Assembly (NCBI RefSeq): GCF_932294415.1
Contig: NC_065537.1
Span: 6,056,349 to 6,120,348 of the forward strand
Source: Quercus robur
Lineage: Eukaryota; Streptophyta; Magnoliopsida; Fagales; Fagaceae
Direction: 5' to 3'
Length of the DNA: 64,000 bases
Below the pieces are notes generated by a model. It did not search any database and was not told the origin of the DNA. It was given only the letters and a program-made list of their open reading frames with translations. Shown one piece after another: positions 54,623-64,000 of the stretch. Each line of letters starts with the position of its first letter. The stretch's first letter is position 1. A program made the position numbers and the translations under genes.

Positions 54623-54870
54623 TCAGAAGACGTCTAGACTCCTCTCCAAACCCAAAACATCTGTCAATTGGTTCCTAAACATCTGAATGTCCTTCATCAG
54701 CTCGATCTGCCACCTCTGTGTTACTTCTATTCCAGCCTCCCTAGTCAAGCTCAAACAACCAGAAATGGACCCATCTTTATGTTTACAATCAAAACTGAAT
54801 GAATCCCCTCCATTTCGTTCTTCTACCCTTGCAGCTCTCCTCAAGCAGGATTGGTTGCCAGTTGGAAGAT
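54623..54870 (-). CDS. Unrecognised minus-strand ORF, conserved in the duplication
   Basis: After an acceptor-like TTTATAG the frame reads NLPTGNQSCLRRAARVEERN, then a hydrophilic segment and RWQIELMKDIQMFRNQLTD, ending LERSLDVF. It is about 83 residues with no initiating Met at its start, so it is probably one exon of a larger gene. The paralogous frame in copy A (49154-49395) is almost the same but has a TAG in place of the CAG before RW. The plus-strand frames here are shadows. I do not recognise the family. Confidence 0.35.
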
Positions 54871-55469
54871 TCTATAAAGGTCTGCACTTTGCTTATTTTA
54901 CTACTGTGGATGCTATCCTTTAGTTCTTAATTGTAGCTACCTTGCACATAGAAATCAAATTTTTACTATGCATGACCACATTTGTGGCAGGGAAAGGATC
55001 TCCCTTGCCTTGTTCCTACAAGACCAATAAAGACAAACGATACCTAGAAGAACTTTAAGTTCTTTAAATTTCCCCTGATTAGCCAGCTCTTGATCCATGC
55101 CTGAATTTAGTAGGCTGAATGAAATCAGTTCTAATGGACAGATCAAACCAAAAAAAAGCCTGTTAACAGTTCCAAACAAACAAAACCCCTTTGCATACTT
55201 TAACATAAAGCAAACCATATCATATGGAAAGGACAAGAAGGAAATATATAAGAATTACAATTCTAGTTTATTCAGTTTGAACTACCTGTCAATGTGTCAT
55301 GCCTGTACTAATGAGCTTGTACTTATGGACTTTTAAATAAGGACAACCTAGAAGCCTAGTTCTGAATGTAAGAAAAGAACATGGGATAGAACAATAAATC
55401 TATATACCTTTGGCAGTAAAAGCTTCTAGTTTCAATGTTTACTTGCTTTCCAGCACATGATTTCTACTG

Positions 55470-56570
55470 CATTCAAAACACCACAAAGTTCTTTGTCTTG
55501 CCATTCTTTTTTCGTACATTTTGAAACCAAGGAACCAAAACAGCACAAGCAGAAAAGAGTATAAGATTCAAAGTTTGCTGCATGTCATCCAAGCTAATGT
55601 TCATAAAGAATTTAGGGGCAAGGGTTGAGGGATCAAGACTCTGCAGGGAATCCATCCTCCTGTCAAACACAAACATTTGTAAACTGTTGAATGTCCTTCA
55701 CCACAGCCTCTCAATTGACCAACTCTGCCTCCTATATTTAAATTCTCATAATACTAACAAAGAGAAATCTCAAAGCTTGAAGGTGCTATGAAGAAAAAGC
55801 TGGACAAACTAGAAGATGCTATGTAATAGCCAATAGGGAACATCCAAATAGTTTGAAGTTAGAGAATGTATGGTATGTCAAGGAGGCTAACCTGGAGCTT
55901 CTAGATCAATAATAGATTATTTTGCTTATCAATTTATATGTAAATAGCATTCATTTTACAATGCCATGAAAAGGTACAAAGTCACTTTTCTTGGTGTTAG
56001 GACTTAGGAGCTTCAATATCTACATTAAGCTTCTGTTCATGTATAATATGTATTTGCTTGCATGCATGCACATACAGTTAATGGAATTTAATCTTGAAAA
56101 TCTATGGCAATATCTACTAGAGGCAGTGTCATGTTTAATTTGTGAATATCCGCAAAAAGATTAAAAAAGAAGAAAAAACTCAGTTGAAACAACCAGCTAT
56201 GGACATGCACCTTCTTTATTTTTTCAAAAGAAGCTTGGATCCCCTGCATTTCCTTCTCTCTAAAGGTCTACACTTGCTTATCCTGCTACTATGAAGGCTT
56301 TTCTTTGTTTTTTGAACTATAAGTTACCTTGCACATTGAAATCAAACTTTTACAATACAAGACCACATTAATGGCAGAAAAAGGCTCTTTCTTCACGGTT
56401 TTCCTTGTTCCTGCAAGTCTAAAAATACCATAAAATAGAGAAAAAGGACAATGAGAAGTGCTTTAAGATCCCCAAAACTCCCTCCCTTCCTCCAGCTCTT
56501 CATCCATGCCTGAATCAAGTAAGGCTGAATGGAATTAGTTATAATGTACAGATCAAACCAAACCAGATTT
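55470..56570. repeat. Segmental duplication, diverged copy C
   Basis: Two parts match copies A and B at lower identity. About 55580-55740 matches the end of the minus-strand ORF region ('gttcataaagaatttagg', 'gaatgtccttca'). About 56320-56570 matches 54945-55150 ('ttgcacattgaaatcaaa', 'ttttacaatacaagaccaca', 'gatcaaaccaaacc'). The minus strand has an open frame at 55473-55676 with LAPKFFMNISLDDMQQTLN, corresponding to a broken IAPNFFMNFSFDN frame in copies A and B. Confidence 0.6.
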
Positions 56571-58253
56571 CTCTAGATAAAAAGAAAAAGAAAAAGAAAA
56601 AAATTCTTTCAGCATCTTTGACTCAAAGGACCAAGTCCTCAGATGCCTTCTCAATTCTGCCATCATAAGAAGAAAATTCAAATTATGACAATCATTTTAG
56701 AAATTGTAACCTACATAATTGGTTCCAATGCTCAGGGTCTTCACTTATGGTTGTGCCAGGAAAGATTAATAAAGGACCTTCCAACTTGGCTTCGACAATT
56801 TCTAGTATGCAACAACCATTATCCTTTTTCAACCAATTAAGCCCTAGATTTGGAATGAGGCCTTACGAGTTTGTCAGCAACACAAACAAGAATTTGTAAA
56901 ATTCTCTCATAATCATTTTGGCTATAGAGCTTTCAAACAAATTCAGAATTCCACTTGAAAGTATCTTTGATTTGCCACAACATGTACAAAAGCTAAGCAA
57001 TTTCATTTGACATCCCTTTGCCTCTGGGGACATACAATAAAATAAAAACCCTATGTATATACTTGGATGTCTATGAAGGTGTATTATCAATTCACTATGA
57101 AATGTATTTCACCAGGCTAAAATGACAGAAGAACAAAAAATGTGATGATGGGGTGTAAGACATTTTCCTAACATTGGAAAACAATGGAGGCACATGGCTA
57201 AGGCCACTTTGGAACAATGAGAGTTCAATACTATCTACTATTCACAGTATTTGTTGATTTCCATTAGTGACATTGCTACCTCTTTGAACTTCCTCTTCAA
57301 TCGCAATTATTAATTCATGGTGCGTATCTCTTGCATCTTCACCATTTATTGATGACAGTTAGTGACATTATTAATTTTACGAATTTTTTCCTCAATCACA
57401 ATCATAAATTCATGGAATTCTACTTTATTCATTTTGAAAAACCTGTCATGCAAACAAAATGAGGCTGCGCTTGTGGATTTCTAAAATGAGGACAGGGAAG
57501 GCAGTGATGAGGGTGGGGAGGGATTCAGAGGTTGCATACTCTACAGATCAAAGTACTAGAATCCTTAGATTTGGGAAACTAGAAGCAAAAGGAGAGTTGA
57601 GAAAAATTATTACCTAACAAACTCAAAGACACCAACATTGTAGAAAAGAAGAGACAGAAAGGCAGCCCCACCAAAGGTTAGACAGAGCTTTACCAAAACA
57701 TGTGGAATTGTGGTGCGGACCATGTGTCAATGTAGAAGGGAAGACATTTGGTGAAGCAACAGATGCACAATAGGCAGAGGGTATGGGCCCAAGTCAAGAA
57801 TGGGGACAAGAGTTCAGAGATGCATTTAAGAGACTTGGGTTAGTATCACTGAGGGCATTTTTTCAAGCAAAGGAGAGGAAACTCTGCAAGACCTCACTCT
57901 CAAATTTCTCTGCCTTTCTCTCCTCTCTGCACTCGTGGCTTCTCTCTCCTTTGCACACATTTTGCTACTGATTCCAAGCTCTGACTCAGTGTGTGTGTGT
58001 GTGTTTCACTTTGTGGAGTATCTATGCTTAATGAAAATTTGAGGGAGTGAGAAGTATTGTTTTAAACGGAAGAAAACAACAATAAACCAGTACAACAAGA
58101 AGCTTTTTGTTGCATTTCTTTGTTTGTTCTAGTCAAATTGCTAGGAGTCTCATTGACAACTCTAATCAAATATATGGTGGGCAATCTATTAATACTTGTA
58201 CACATGAAAAAGAAGAAAGACAGTGACTTACAGAGAAAAAAGTTGATTAACCT
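56571..58253. other. Spacer 3' of the NLR gene
   Basis: No gene supported. A short segment near 57780-57820 ('gtatgggcccaagtcaag', 'tggggacaagagttcag') resembles 19690-19740. A (GT)n run lies at 57989-58002. The NLR transcript should end here. Confidence 0.45.
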
Positions 58254-61200
58254 TCAATCACCTAGCTCTTCAGCACATTCCTTGTTCTCACTTGACTCCT
58301 CACAGTTAGAATTACCCTCACCCATAAATTTTGTGACTCTTTCAATCCTTTTTGGGTGAGGTTCGTAATTAGAGCTTCCAGCCCCATCATAGTCATCACG
58401 AGTTCGCTTGGCTTTGTAACCTTCCGTTGCTGCCGCCGTCAAATTGTCGAAATTAAGATCTTCAATATCTTTCTTGTATACCATTCGCAACCCGCACTTC
58501 TTTACCATTATTAATGAAGAAAAAGTGGAGATAATTTTAATTCCAACCTGACTGAATCCATTTGCATCGCATTTGCACAATGATTTCTTCATTTTTTCCT
58601 TTTCGTAAAATTGAGTAAGCAAATAAAGTAGCCAAGTGTGATCCAATAAAGGAACAAATTCAAGCATGCCTGGTTCTCTATCTATTAGTTTTCCGTTGAC
58701 TCTCAACGAACAGGCAAGTGAACCTTGTTTGAGGATTTGGTGATGTGGATGAGAACAAAATACAGCGCAAACAACAATCCCAATCCACTCATTACACAAA
58801 AGAGAATTAGGTTCTTGAATACTAACCTCATCCCCAATACTTTGATGCGTAAACCACTTTGGAATTTCACTTCCAGGGATAACACTGTCATATCTATCGA
58901 AGCCTTGATTCTCAGCCAATTTACTGCAATTTGTAAGGTAGAGTTCCGCAGATGGAGAATTTGGTGGTAATAGATCTGGTAGCATTTCTAGTGAGGTACA
59001 ATCCATTCCGCAAATAAAGAAAATATTTAATGGGAGCTTTGGCCATGATAGAAGACTCGTACAATTGTTCACCTCCAACACATACAGCCTAGATAGTTGA
59101 GCGATGTTTTCCGGAAGGCAACTAAAATTATTGCCGCTTAGATATAAATATTCTAGAGAGAATAAGCGACAAATATCATTGGGGATTGCATTGAGATTGC
59201 AATAACTTAGATTCAGATGGGTCGAAGAACACAAGCCCCATAAAGAAGTCGTTAACAAGCCCATGCAATTAGGACTTCTCGGCTTAAATCCACCCAAAGC
59301 TAGTGTTTTAAGAGTTTGAAAAAGAGTATTGGAATAAGCCATAAGTCCTGTGGCAGTTCCACTCACATCAACCTCCTTTACCCTTTTCTCAGTCACCAAA
59401 TTTTCCTGTAGTTTTGACTTTTGAGCATCCGGAAAGATTGAGATCTTTGAGCCACTTCATATTAAAAAAGGTGCTAGGAAGAGACATTAGATTTTTGCAA
59501 TCTTTTAAATCCAATGAAGCAAGGCCAGTCAAATTCCCAATTGATGTAGGTAATTTTGTAATAGCAGTGCCATCTAAGTAAAGTTTTGATACATTTCTCA
59601 TATTTTCACCAAACTCTGAAATTCTTTTTAAATTTGAGCAACCAGAAAGGACAAGGATCTCTAGAGACTCCATTTCAAATTTACTTGGAAGACTTTTGAG
59701 GTTTTTGCAATCTTTTAGATTCAATGAAGTAAGGCCAGTCAAATTCCCAATTGGAAGACTTCTGAGGTTTTTACAACCTTCTAGGTTAAGAAAAGTGAGT
59801 TTTTGATGAACTCCAATTGATGGGTGCAAGGAACGTAAATTTATACAACCTTTAAGAATCAATTTCTCAAGATTTGGGATTTTGTTGAAGTCAGGAGTTT
59901 CAATCAATTTTAGTGATTTCTTCAAATTGATGAACTTCAAACTATCAAAAGACTATAAAAAAGCAAAAGGAAAAATAAAAAAATTAGCTTCTACAAAATA
60001 ATACGTTTTAATGAATACTTAAAATTAAAGTTGTATAAGGTATGTAAATTACCTTTTGTTGGGAACTTGGTGGAAAATATTTTGAAGGGTATCCGCTCCA
60101 GTCAACAAATCTCAAGGCATTAGGAAGATATTTGGGCTCGTGCAAAAGGTGAACGTTATTAATTATGAGCAATTTAAGATCATGAACCTTTGAAAAGGAT
60201 TCAGGATTCCAATATGCCTCTTTTTGTTTATGCAACTTTAAGACTATGCCTTGAATTGCTTTTGTTTCCTAGTAATCATGAATAGAACAGATTAGTGAAT
60301 TGCAAAATGTAAGATTACTAAAGCTACTCTAAGTTTACTCTTTTAAAGCTTAAATACAAATACAATACCTTAGGTGCAGTTCATTAGGTTTCCCAATAAA
60401 ATTCGAACTAATAGTTGAATTTAATTTAATTATCCTTGAAAATGATAACATTGTATTTTATTGGTCAATCCAAGCAAGCGAGTGACTTTCATTTGGGAAA
60501 CTAATTTATTGAACCTAAAGTATTGTATCGAAGTTTTCACCTCGAATAATATAATAGGATACATGATCTAGTTTTCTAAATAATTGCTTACCGTATTTTC
60601 TGTCAGTACATTGTTAATGTCCTTAAACAGCCACAGTTTGCCACGTTTTCCCGGCTCTTTAGGACACTCTTCATAAACTATGTTCTTGCCCATTTCTTGA
60701 AGCAAATCATGCATCCACAAGGTACAATCATCAAATTTAACAAGAGATTTATCAAAAAGAACCCCCAATCCAACATTTGGAAAAAGGTCAAGATAATTTA
60801 GTATTTCTACTACATCTTTTTTCACCTTATGATTAAAGAAACAAGCAATATTTAGGAATATTTCCTTCTCTATTTCATGTAGTCCTTCAAAACTTATTCT
60901 AAGTACTTGGAGAATATATTTTTCAGGAAACCGTTTTAGCCTATTTAATGTACTTTTCCATTGATGGATACTTCTACCAAACAAAAAAGAACCCAAAATC
61001 TCAATAGCTAAAGGAAGGTCTTTAGCATAATATACAAAATCTCTGGACAACTCTAGATAATCTTCGGGTGGATGATCTTTTTTAAATGCTTTCAAACTCA
61101 AAAGATGAAAAGATTCATCATGAGTCAATCCATTAGCCTCATATATTTCATCTACTCCAAGGGTCTGTAGCAAATGCTTATCTCTTGTTGTTATGATAAC

Positions 61201-62423
61201 TCTACTACCTAAACTAAACCAAATATGATCCCCTGCTAACTTGTTTAATTGGTCTAATTGATCTACATCATTAAGAATGAGAAGAATATTTTTATGACGT
61301 AACCTATTCTTGATCACAAAAACTCCTTCATTAACATCTTCTACCCCCATATTTTCATTCAAAATTTGAAGAATGAGTTGTTGTTGTAATCGAACTAAAC
61401 CATCTTTTTCACAAACTCCCCTAACATTAGCAAGAAAACAACAACCTTCAAACTTATTTGAAACCATACGAAACACAACTCTAGCAAGAGTTGTTTTACC
61501 TATTCCTCCCATCCCCCAAATCCCTACCATGCGAACATTGTTTGACCCTAAATCCAAACATGACTCCAATTTCTCCGCTCGAGAAATTATTCCTACTAGG
61601 TTTTCGGTATATTCTGAGAATGCATAACTTAATTTATGCCACAATTCTCCCACAATGTTCTGGATAATTTGTGACTCAGGCCTGCAATGAAGAAACAAAA
61701 ATATGTAGTCAGTATAAACCACAATAAACACATTAACAAAAAGGTAGGAAATCTAATTTTCTATTGTGCTAATTGAAAATTGATTGGCTCAAGACAAAAC
61801 TTGAAAGAACTACAGACATGTATTTTGGTCTACATAAGGTTCAAAACAATGCTATATATGAGGTAGGTGTTATGTGAATATTTGAAAGAAAGAAATGACA
61901 AATTGGATTACCTATCTTGTACATGCCATCCTTTGAGATTGGCTACTTCTCTCAAAGCAGTTCTCCATGCTTGCACCTTGTCTATGAAGTCCTTGAAATT
62001 TTCTTCATGTTTAGCAAAGGCTTGGGCAAAAGTACCCATTTGTTTTCGTATAGTAGATGGATCCACATCATAAAAAATTGGTAGAACCATCATCTTCATC
62101 TCTTTCATGCACCTAATGATCTTTACAAGTTCATCCAAACACCATGTAGAAGATGCATAGTTTCTTGAAAGAATGACAATTGCAAACCTTGATTTTTCTA
62201 TTGCTTTCATAAGCTCTGATGAAATAGATTTTCCCGTCTCAAGTTTTTCCTCGTCTCTAAAGGTGAGAATGCCCTTTTGTTTTAAGGCAACATATAGATG
62301 GTCAGTAAATCTATTGCGTGTGTCCTCACCTCTAAAGCTGAGAAAGACATCGTATTTTTGTTGTGGTGTTGAAGAAGAAATTGATGACGAAGATGAGGCA
62401 GATTAAGTGCTAATGGCAGCCAT
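58254..62423 (-). pseudogene. TIR-NBS-LRR (TNL) resistance gene, probably inactive
   Basis: Exons on the minus strand: 62423-61912 (TIR), 61681-60592 (NB-ARC), 60268-60053 (linker), 59952-58254 (LRR and C-JID-like end); about 1170 residues. TIR: YDVFLSFRGEDTR, then SSTWCLDEL with the NADase glutamate. NB-ARC: GMGGIGKTT P-loop, LLILNDVD kinase-2 (first Asp is Asn), GSRVIITTRD, DLPLA for GLPLA, MHD intact. LRRs carry NLRSLP- and NLKDCKNL-type units. The end has IPGSEIPKWFTHQSIGD (C-JID) and basic KRTR/PKR clusters. Two faults: codon 7 is TAA (62405-62403) where relatives usually have a sense codon, with no in-frame Met before position 62210; and one extra A near 59425 shifts the LRR frame. NLRs of this kind sense pathogen effectors. 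One fault could be an assembly error; two make decay more likely. Confidence 0.85.
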
Positions 62424-63330
62424 TAGAAATATATTGGCAAATCTTGAACTACAATAAAGATTAAGAAAAAAGTACATTCAATTAAGTTTAAAAGAGAAAA
62501 GTAAAAGGAAAAAAAAAATGAGAAGAAGAGAACGATTTGATGTGAAGGAATACATCCTCTATTTTCAGTCAAGTCAACAACTCTTTTTTCTTTTTTAAAC
62601 AAAGTAGGCTTGCAAGTGCCCTTTACATCCAAGAATCGACCTTGCAAACTTAAAATTATATAATTGTATTTATCACTACAAAATAAACTGTGCTTTTAAT
62701 AAAATTTTTCTAAGTGTTAAACCTCTTGAGCTTTATATATAGGATAAACCCTTCCCCATGTCAATGCATGCTGCATGCACTCATTGTATCCTCACACCAT
62801 TGACCAATCACAGCTAAAATGATGCATCCTTTTAGTTTTCTCAAAAAGAATACTTCATCTGTTCCAAATTCTTGGCCCTCTAGTAGTCCCATAAGGTTGT
62901 CCTCTATTTAAAGTGAATAAATAAATTTCTCAACTTTCCCTTTATTTTACCTTTTTAATTAAAGACAATGCATTATTCTCCGTAAAAACAAAAAATACAT
63001 AGCATTAAATGTTGTTCCCTTAAAAAGTCAGATTTTTAATAGGACCTGCGGCATAGAATGGAGGTAATAGAAATTTGATCTATTTCACAATGATTCCCTA
63101 ACATGCCAACAGTTAGATGTAACATAATAATAAAAATATTAAGAGAAAAATGTTTGTAATTTAATATTTGGTATAATAGGAGAATAAGTATGGACTCATT
63201 TTTATTGTCCTGTTTGTTACATTATAGTGATCAAATAAGTAATAATAGTCACTAGAAATTTACCATGAATGGATGACATTATCTCTTACTACAAACATAC
63301 TTCTTTTATGTAAAAAAAAAAAAAAAAAAA
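62424..63330. other. Upstream region of the NLR gene
   Basis: CT-poor, AT-rich sequence with a poly-A run at 63311-63333. 'ataaacccttccccatgt' at 62744 resembles 33936-33951 next to block copy III. No gene recognised. Confidence 0.45.
62731..62741 (-). promoter_or_regulatory. TATA-like element of the NLR gene
   Basis: On the minus strand the sequence reads ATATATAAAG, about 310 bp before the ATG at 62423. This would give a 5' leader of about 280 nt. It is the best match in the upstream region, though such words are frequent in AT-rich DNA. Confidence 0.3.
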
Positions 63331-64000
63331 AAAACCCAAACCGACCAGTTTTAGAGATAGCAAGGAAGTCTCAAGCTAAGAACTCATGGGTTCAGTCAGA
63401 CAGAGTCAGATCATTGGTCCGTTAATATGAATAAACATTTTAACTGTAATGATTATATATATATATATATATATATATATTTTAAAACAAAGTAAGATTG
63501 GATGTTATTAAATTTATTTATTAAAAAAATTAAGGAAATAACGAAGACCCAAGAAAATTTTATTTCTCCGGCAAAACAAAGTAGGTATGTAAGTGGTCAT
63601 TTCTCTTTTCCCGATATTTTCTAGTAAAAACCACTAAAAATGGGATCCGAAAGAAAAGAACATTCATAGAAAGCCACTTTTTGCCATCAATTATACAATG
63701 TTTTTACCCATTCAAACTAACAACTATGCCTCTTTTTCAATTATAATTTTTATAAGTTTGGAATTTTAGTGAGTCTTTAAAAAAAAAAAAAAAAAAAAAC
63801 GCGTCCTAAAAGATATGATTACTGCACTGAAACCAAGAAAGAAGCTACTGCTACACAAACACTATTTTATTTTAGCGAAATTTTTTTTTTTTTTTTTTTT
63901 TTTTTGACAATCTCACAACCACTATAGGAGGAAAAATTCAGATATAAGACAGGAAAACACAAAAAACCCATAAATGAAATTTACTTTTCTCCCCCTTTCC
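63331..64000. repeat. Dispersed block, copy IV, runs off the window
   Basis: It follows copy I in order: 'aagaactcatgggttcag' (also near copy III at 33601), 'aaagtaagattggatgtta', 'gaagacccaagaaaatttt', 'agaacattcatagaaagcc', 'aaaccaagaaagaagctac' and 'acaggaaaacacaaaaaacc'. It is cut by the window end. If the pattern of copy II holds, a minus-strand relative of the pseudokinase could have stood to its left, but here the NLR gene is found instead. Confidence 0.75.

Larger units (their letters stand above)
52850..55100. repeat. Segmental duplication, copy B
   Basis: Direct repeat of copy A, roughly 90-95 percent alike by eye. It lacks the Helitron but has an extra segment of about 500 bp (about 53870-54390) that copy A lacks; that segment contains the hairpin at 54132-54214. 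Copies A and B are adjacent, so this is a tandem duplication. Confidence 0.9.

Noticed and set aside
49218-54923. Plus-strand 78-residue frames at 49218-49454 and 54687-54923
   Set aside because: They are antisense to the minus-strand ORF that has splice-like borders and coding-like composition. The plus frames have no recognisable motif.
58254-62423. Calling the NLR a functional gene
   Set aside because: Both the early stop and the frameshift are visible in the sequence. Without read data the simplest reading is a pseudogene or null allele.
1-64000. tRNA and rRNA genes
   Set aside because: None was recognised by eye. The only tRNA-related sequence seen is the primer-binding site of the copia element.

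Overview
This window is nuclear DNA from a dicot plant. It has GT-AG introns, a TIR-type NLR resistance gene, Ty1/copia and other LTR elements, hAT, PIF/Harbinger, Helitron and LINE sequences, and AT-rich spacers full of (TA)n and poly-A runs. The mix fits a woody dicot such as a member of the oak family, but the species is an inference. No bacterial, plasmid or phage features were seen.

Only one host gene looks whole. It is a seven-exon gene at 24512-30473 (+) coding for a 408-residue DUF7903-type protein of unknown function. A ZRK/ZED1-like pseudokinase lies at 7005-8198 (-); its kinase fold is nearly complete, but its C-terminal tail and stop codon come from an inserted MITE. A TIR-NBS-LRR gene at 58254-62423 (-) has good exons, but a stop at codon 7 and a one-base frameshift in the LRR region make it a probable pseudogene. 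Minor relics are a SAM-methyltransferase exon (about 5071-5235), an unrecognised last-exon-like fragment (32284-32530, -), and a locally duplicated minus-strand ORF (54623-54870 and 49154-49395).

Mobile DNA fills much of the rest. There is a non-autonomous hAT (9307-11596), a nest of two Harbinger MITEs and a solo LTR (11781-12996), and a Tork/TNT1-like copia (14546-19416). An apparently whole autonomous hAT (20226-24460) has an uninterrupted 818-residue transposase and a perfect 8-bp target duplication. Two short hAT elements (27291-28213 and 34686-35234), a solo LTR (36944-38144) and a large LTR element without pol (40952-47173, with a 13-unit array of about 75 bp) follow. A Helitron (49492-52661) can be defined to the base because a paralogous copy of its target without the insertion lies 5 kb away.

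Two duplication systems organise the window. A block of about 1 kb that lies just upstream of the pseudokinase occurs four times (1-1330; 8585-8893 plus 12999-13608; 33300-34610; 63331 to the window end), which suggests an eroded tandem cluster of this gene family. A second unit is repeated three times between 47930 and 56570. The hAT at 20226-24460 landed 51 bp before the start codon of the DUF7903 gene and separates it from a TATA-like element that was probably its own promoter.
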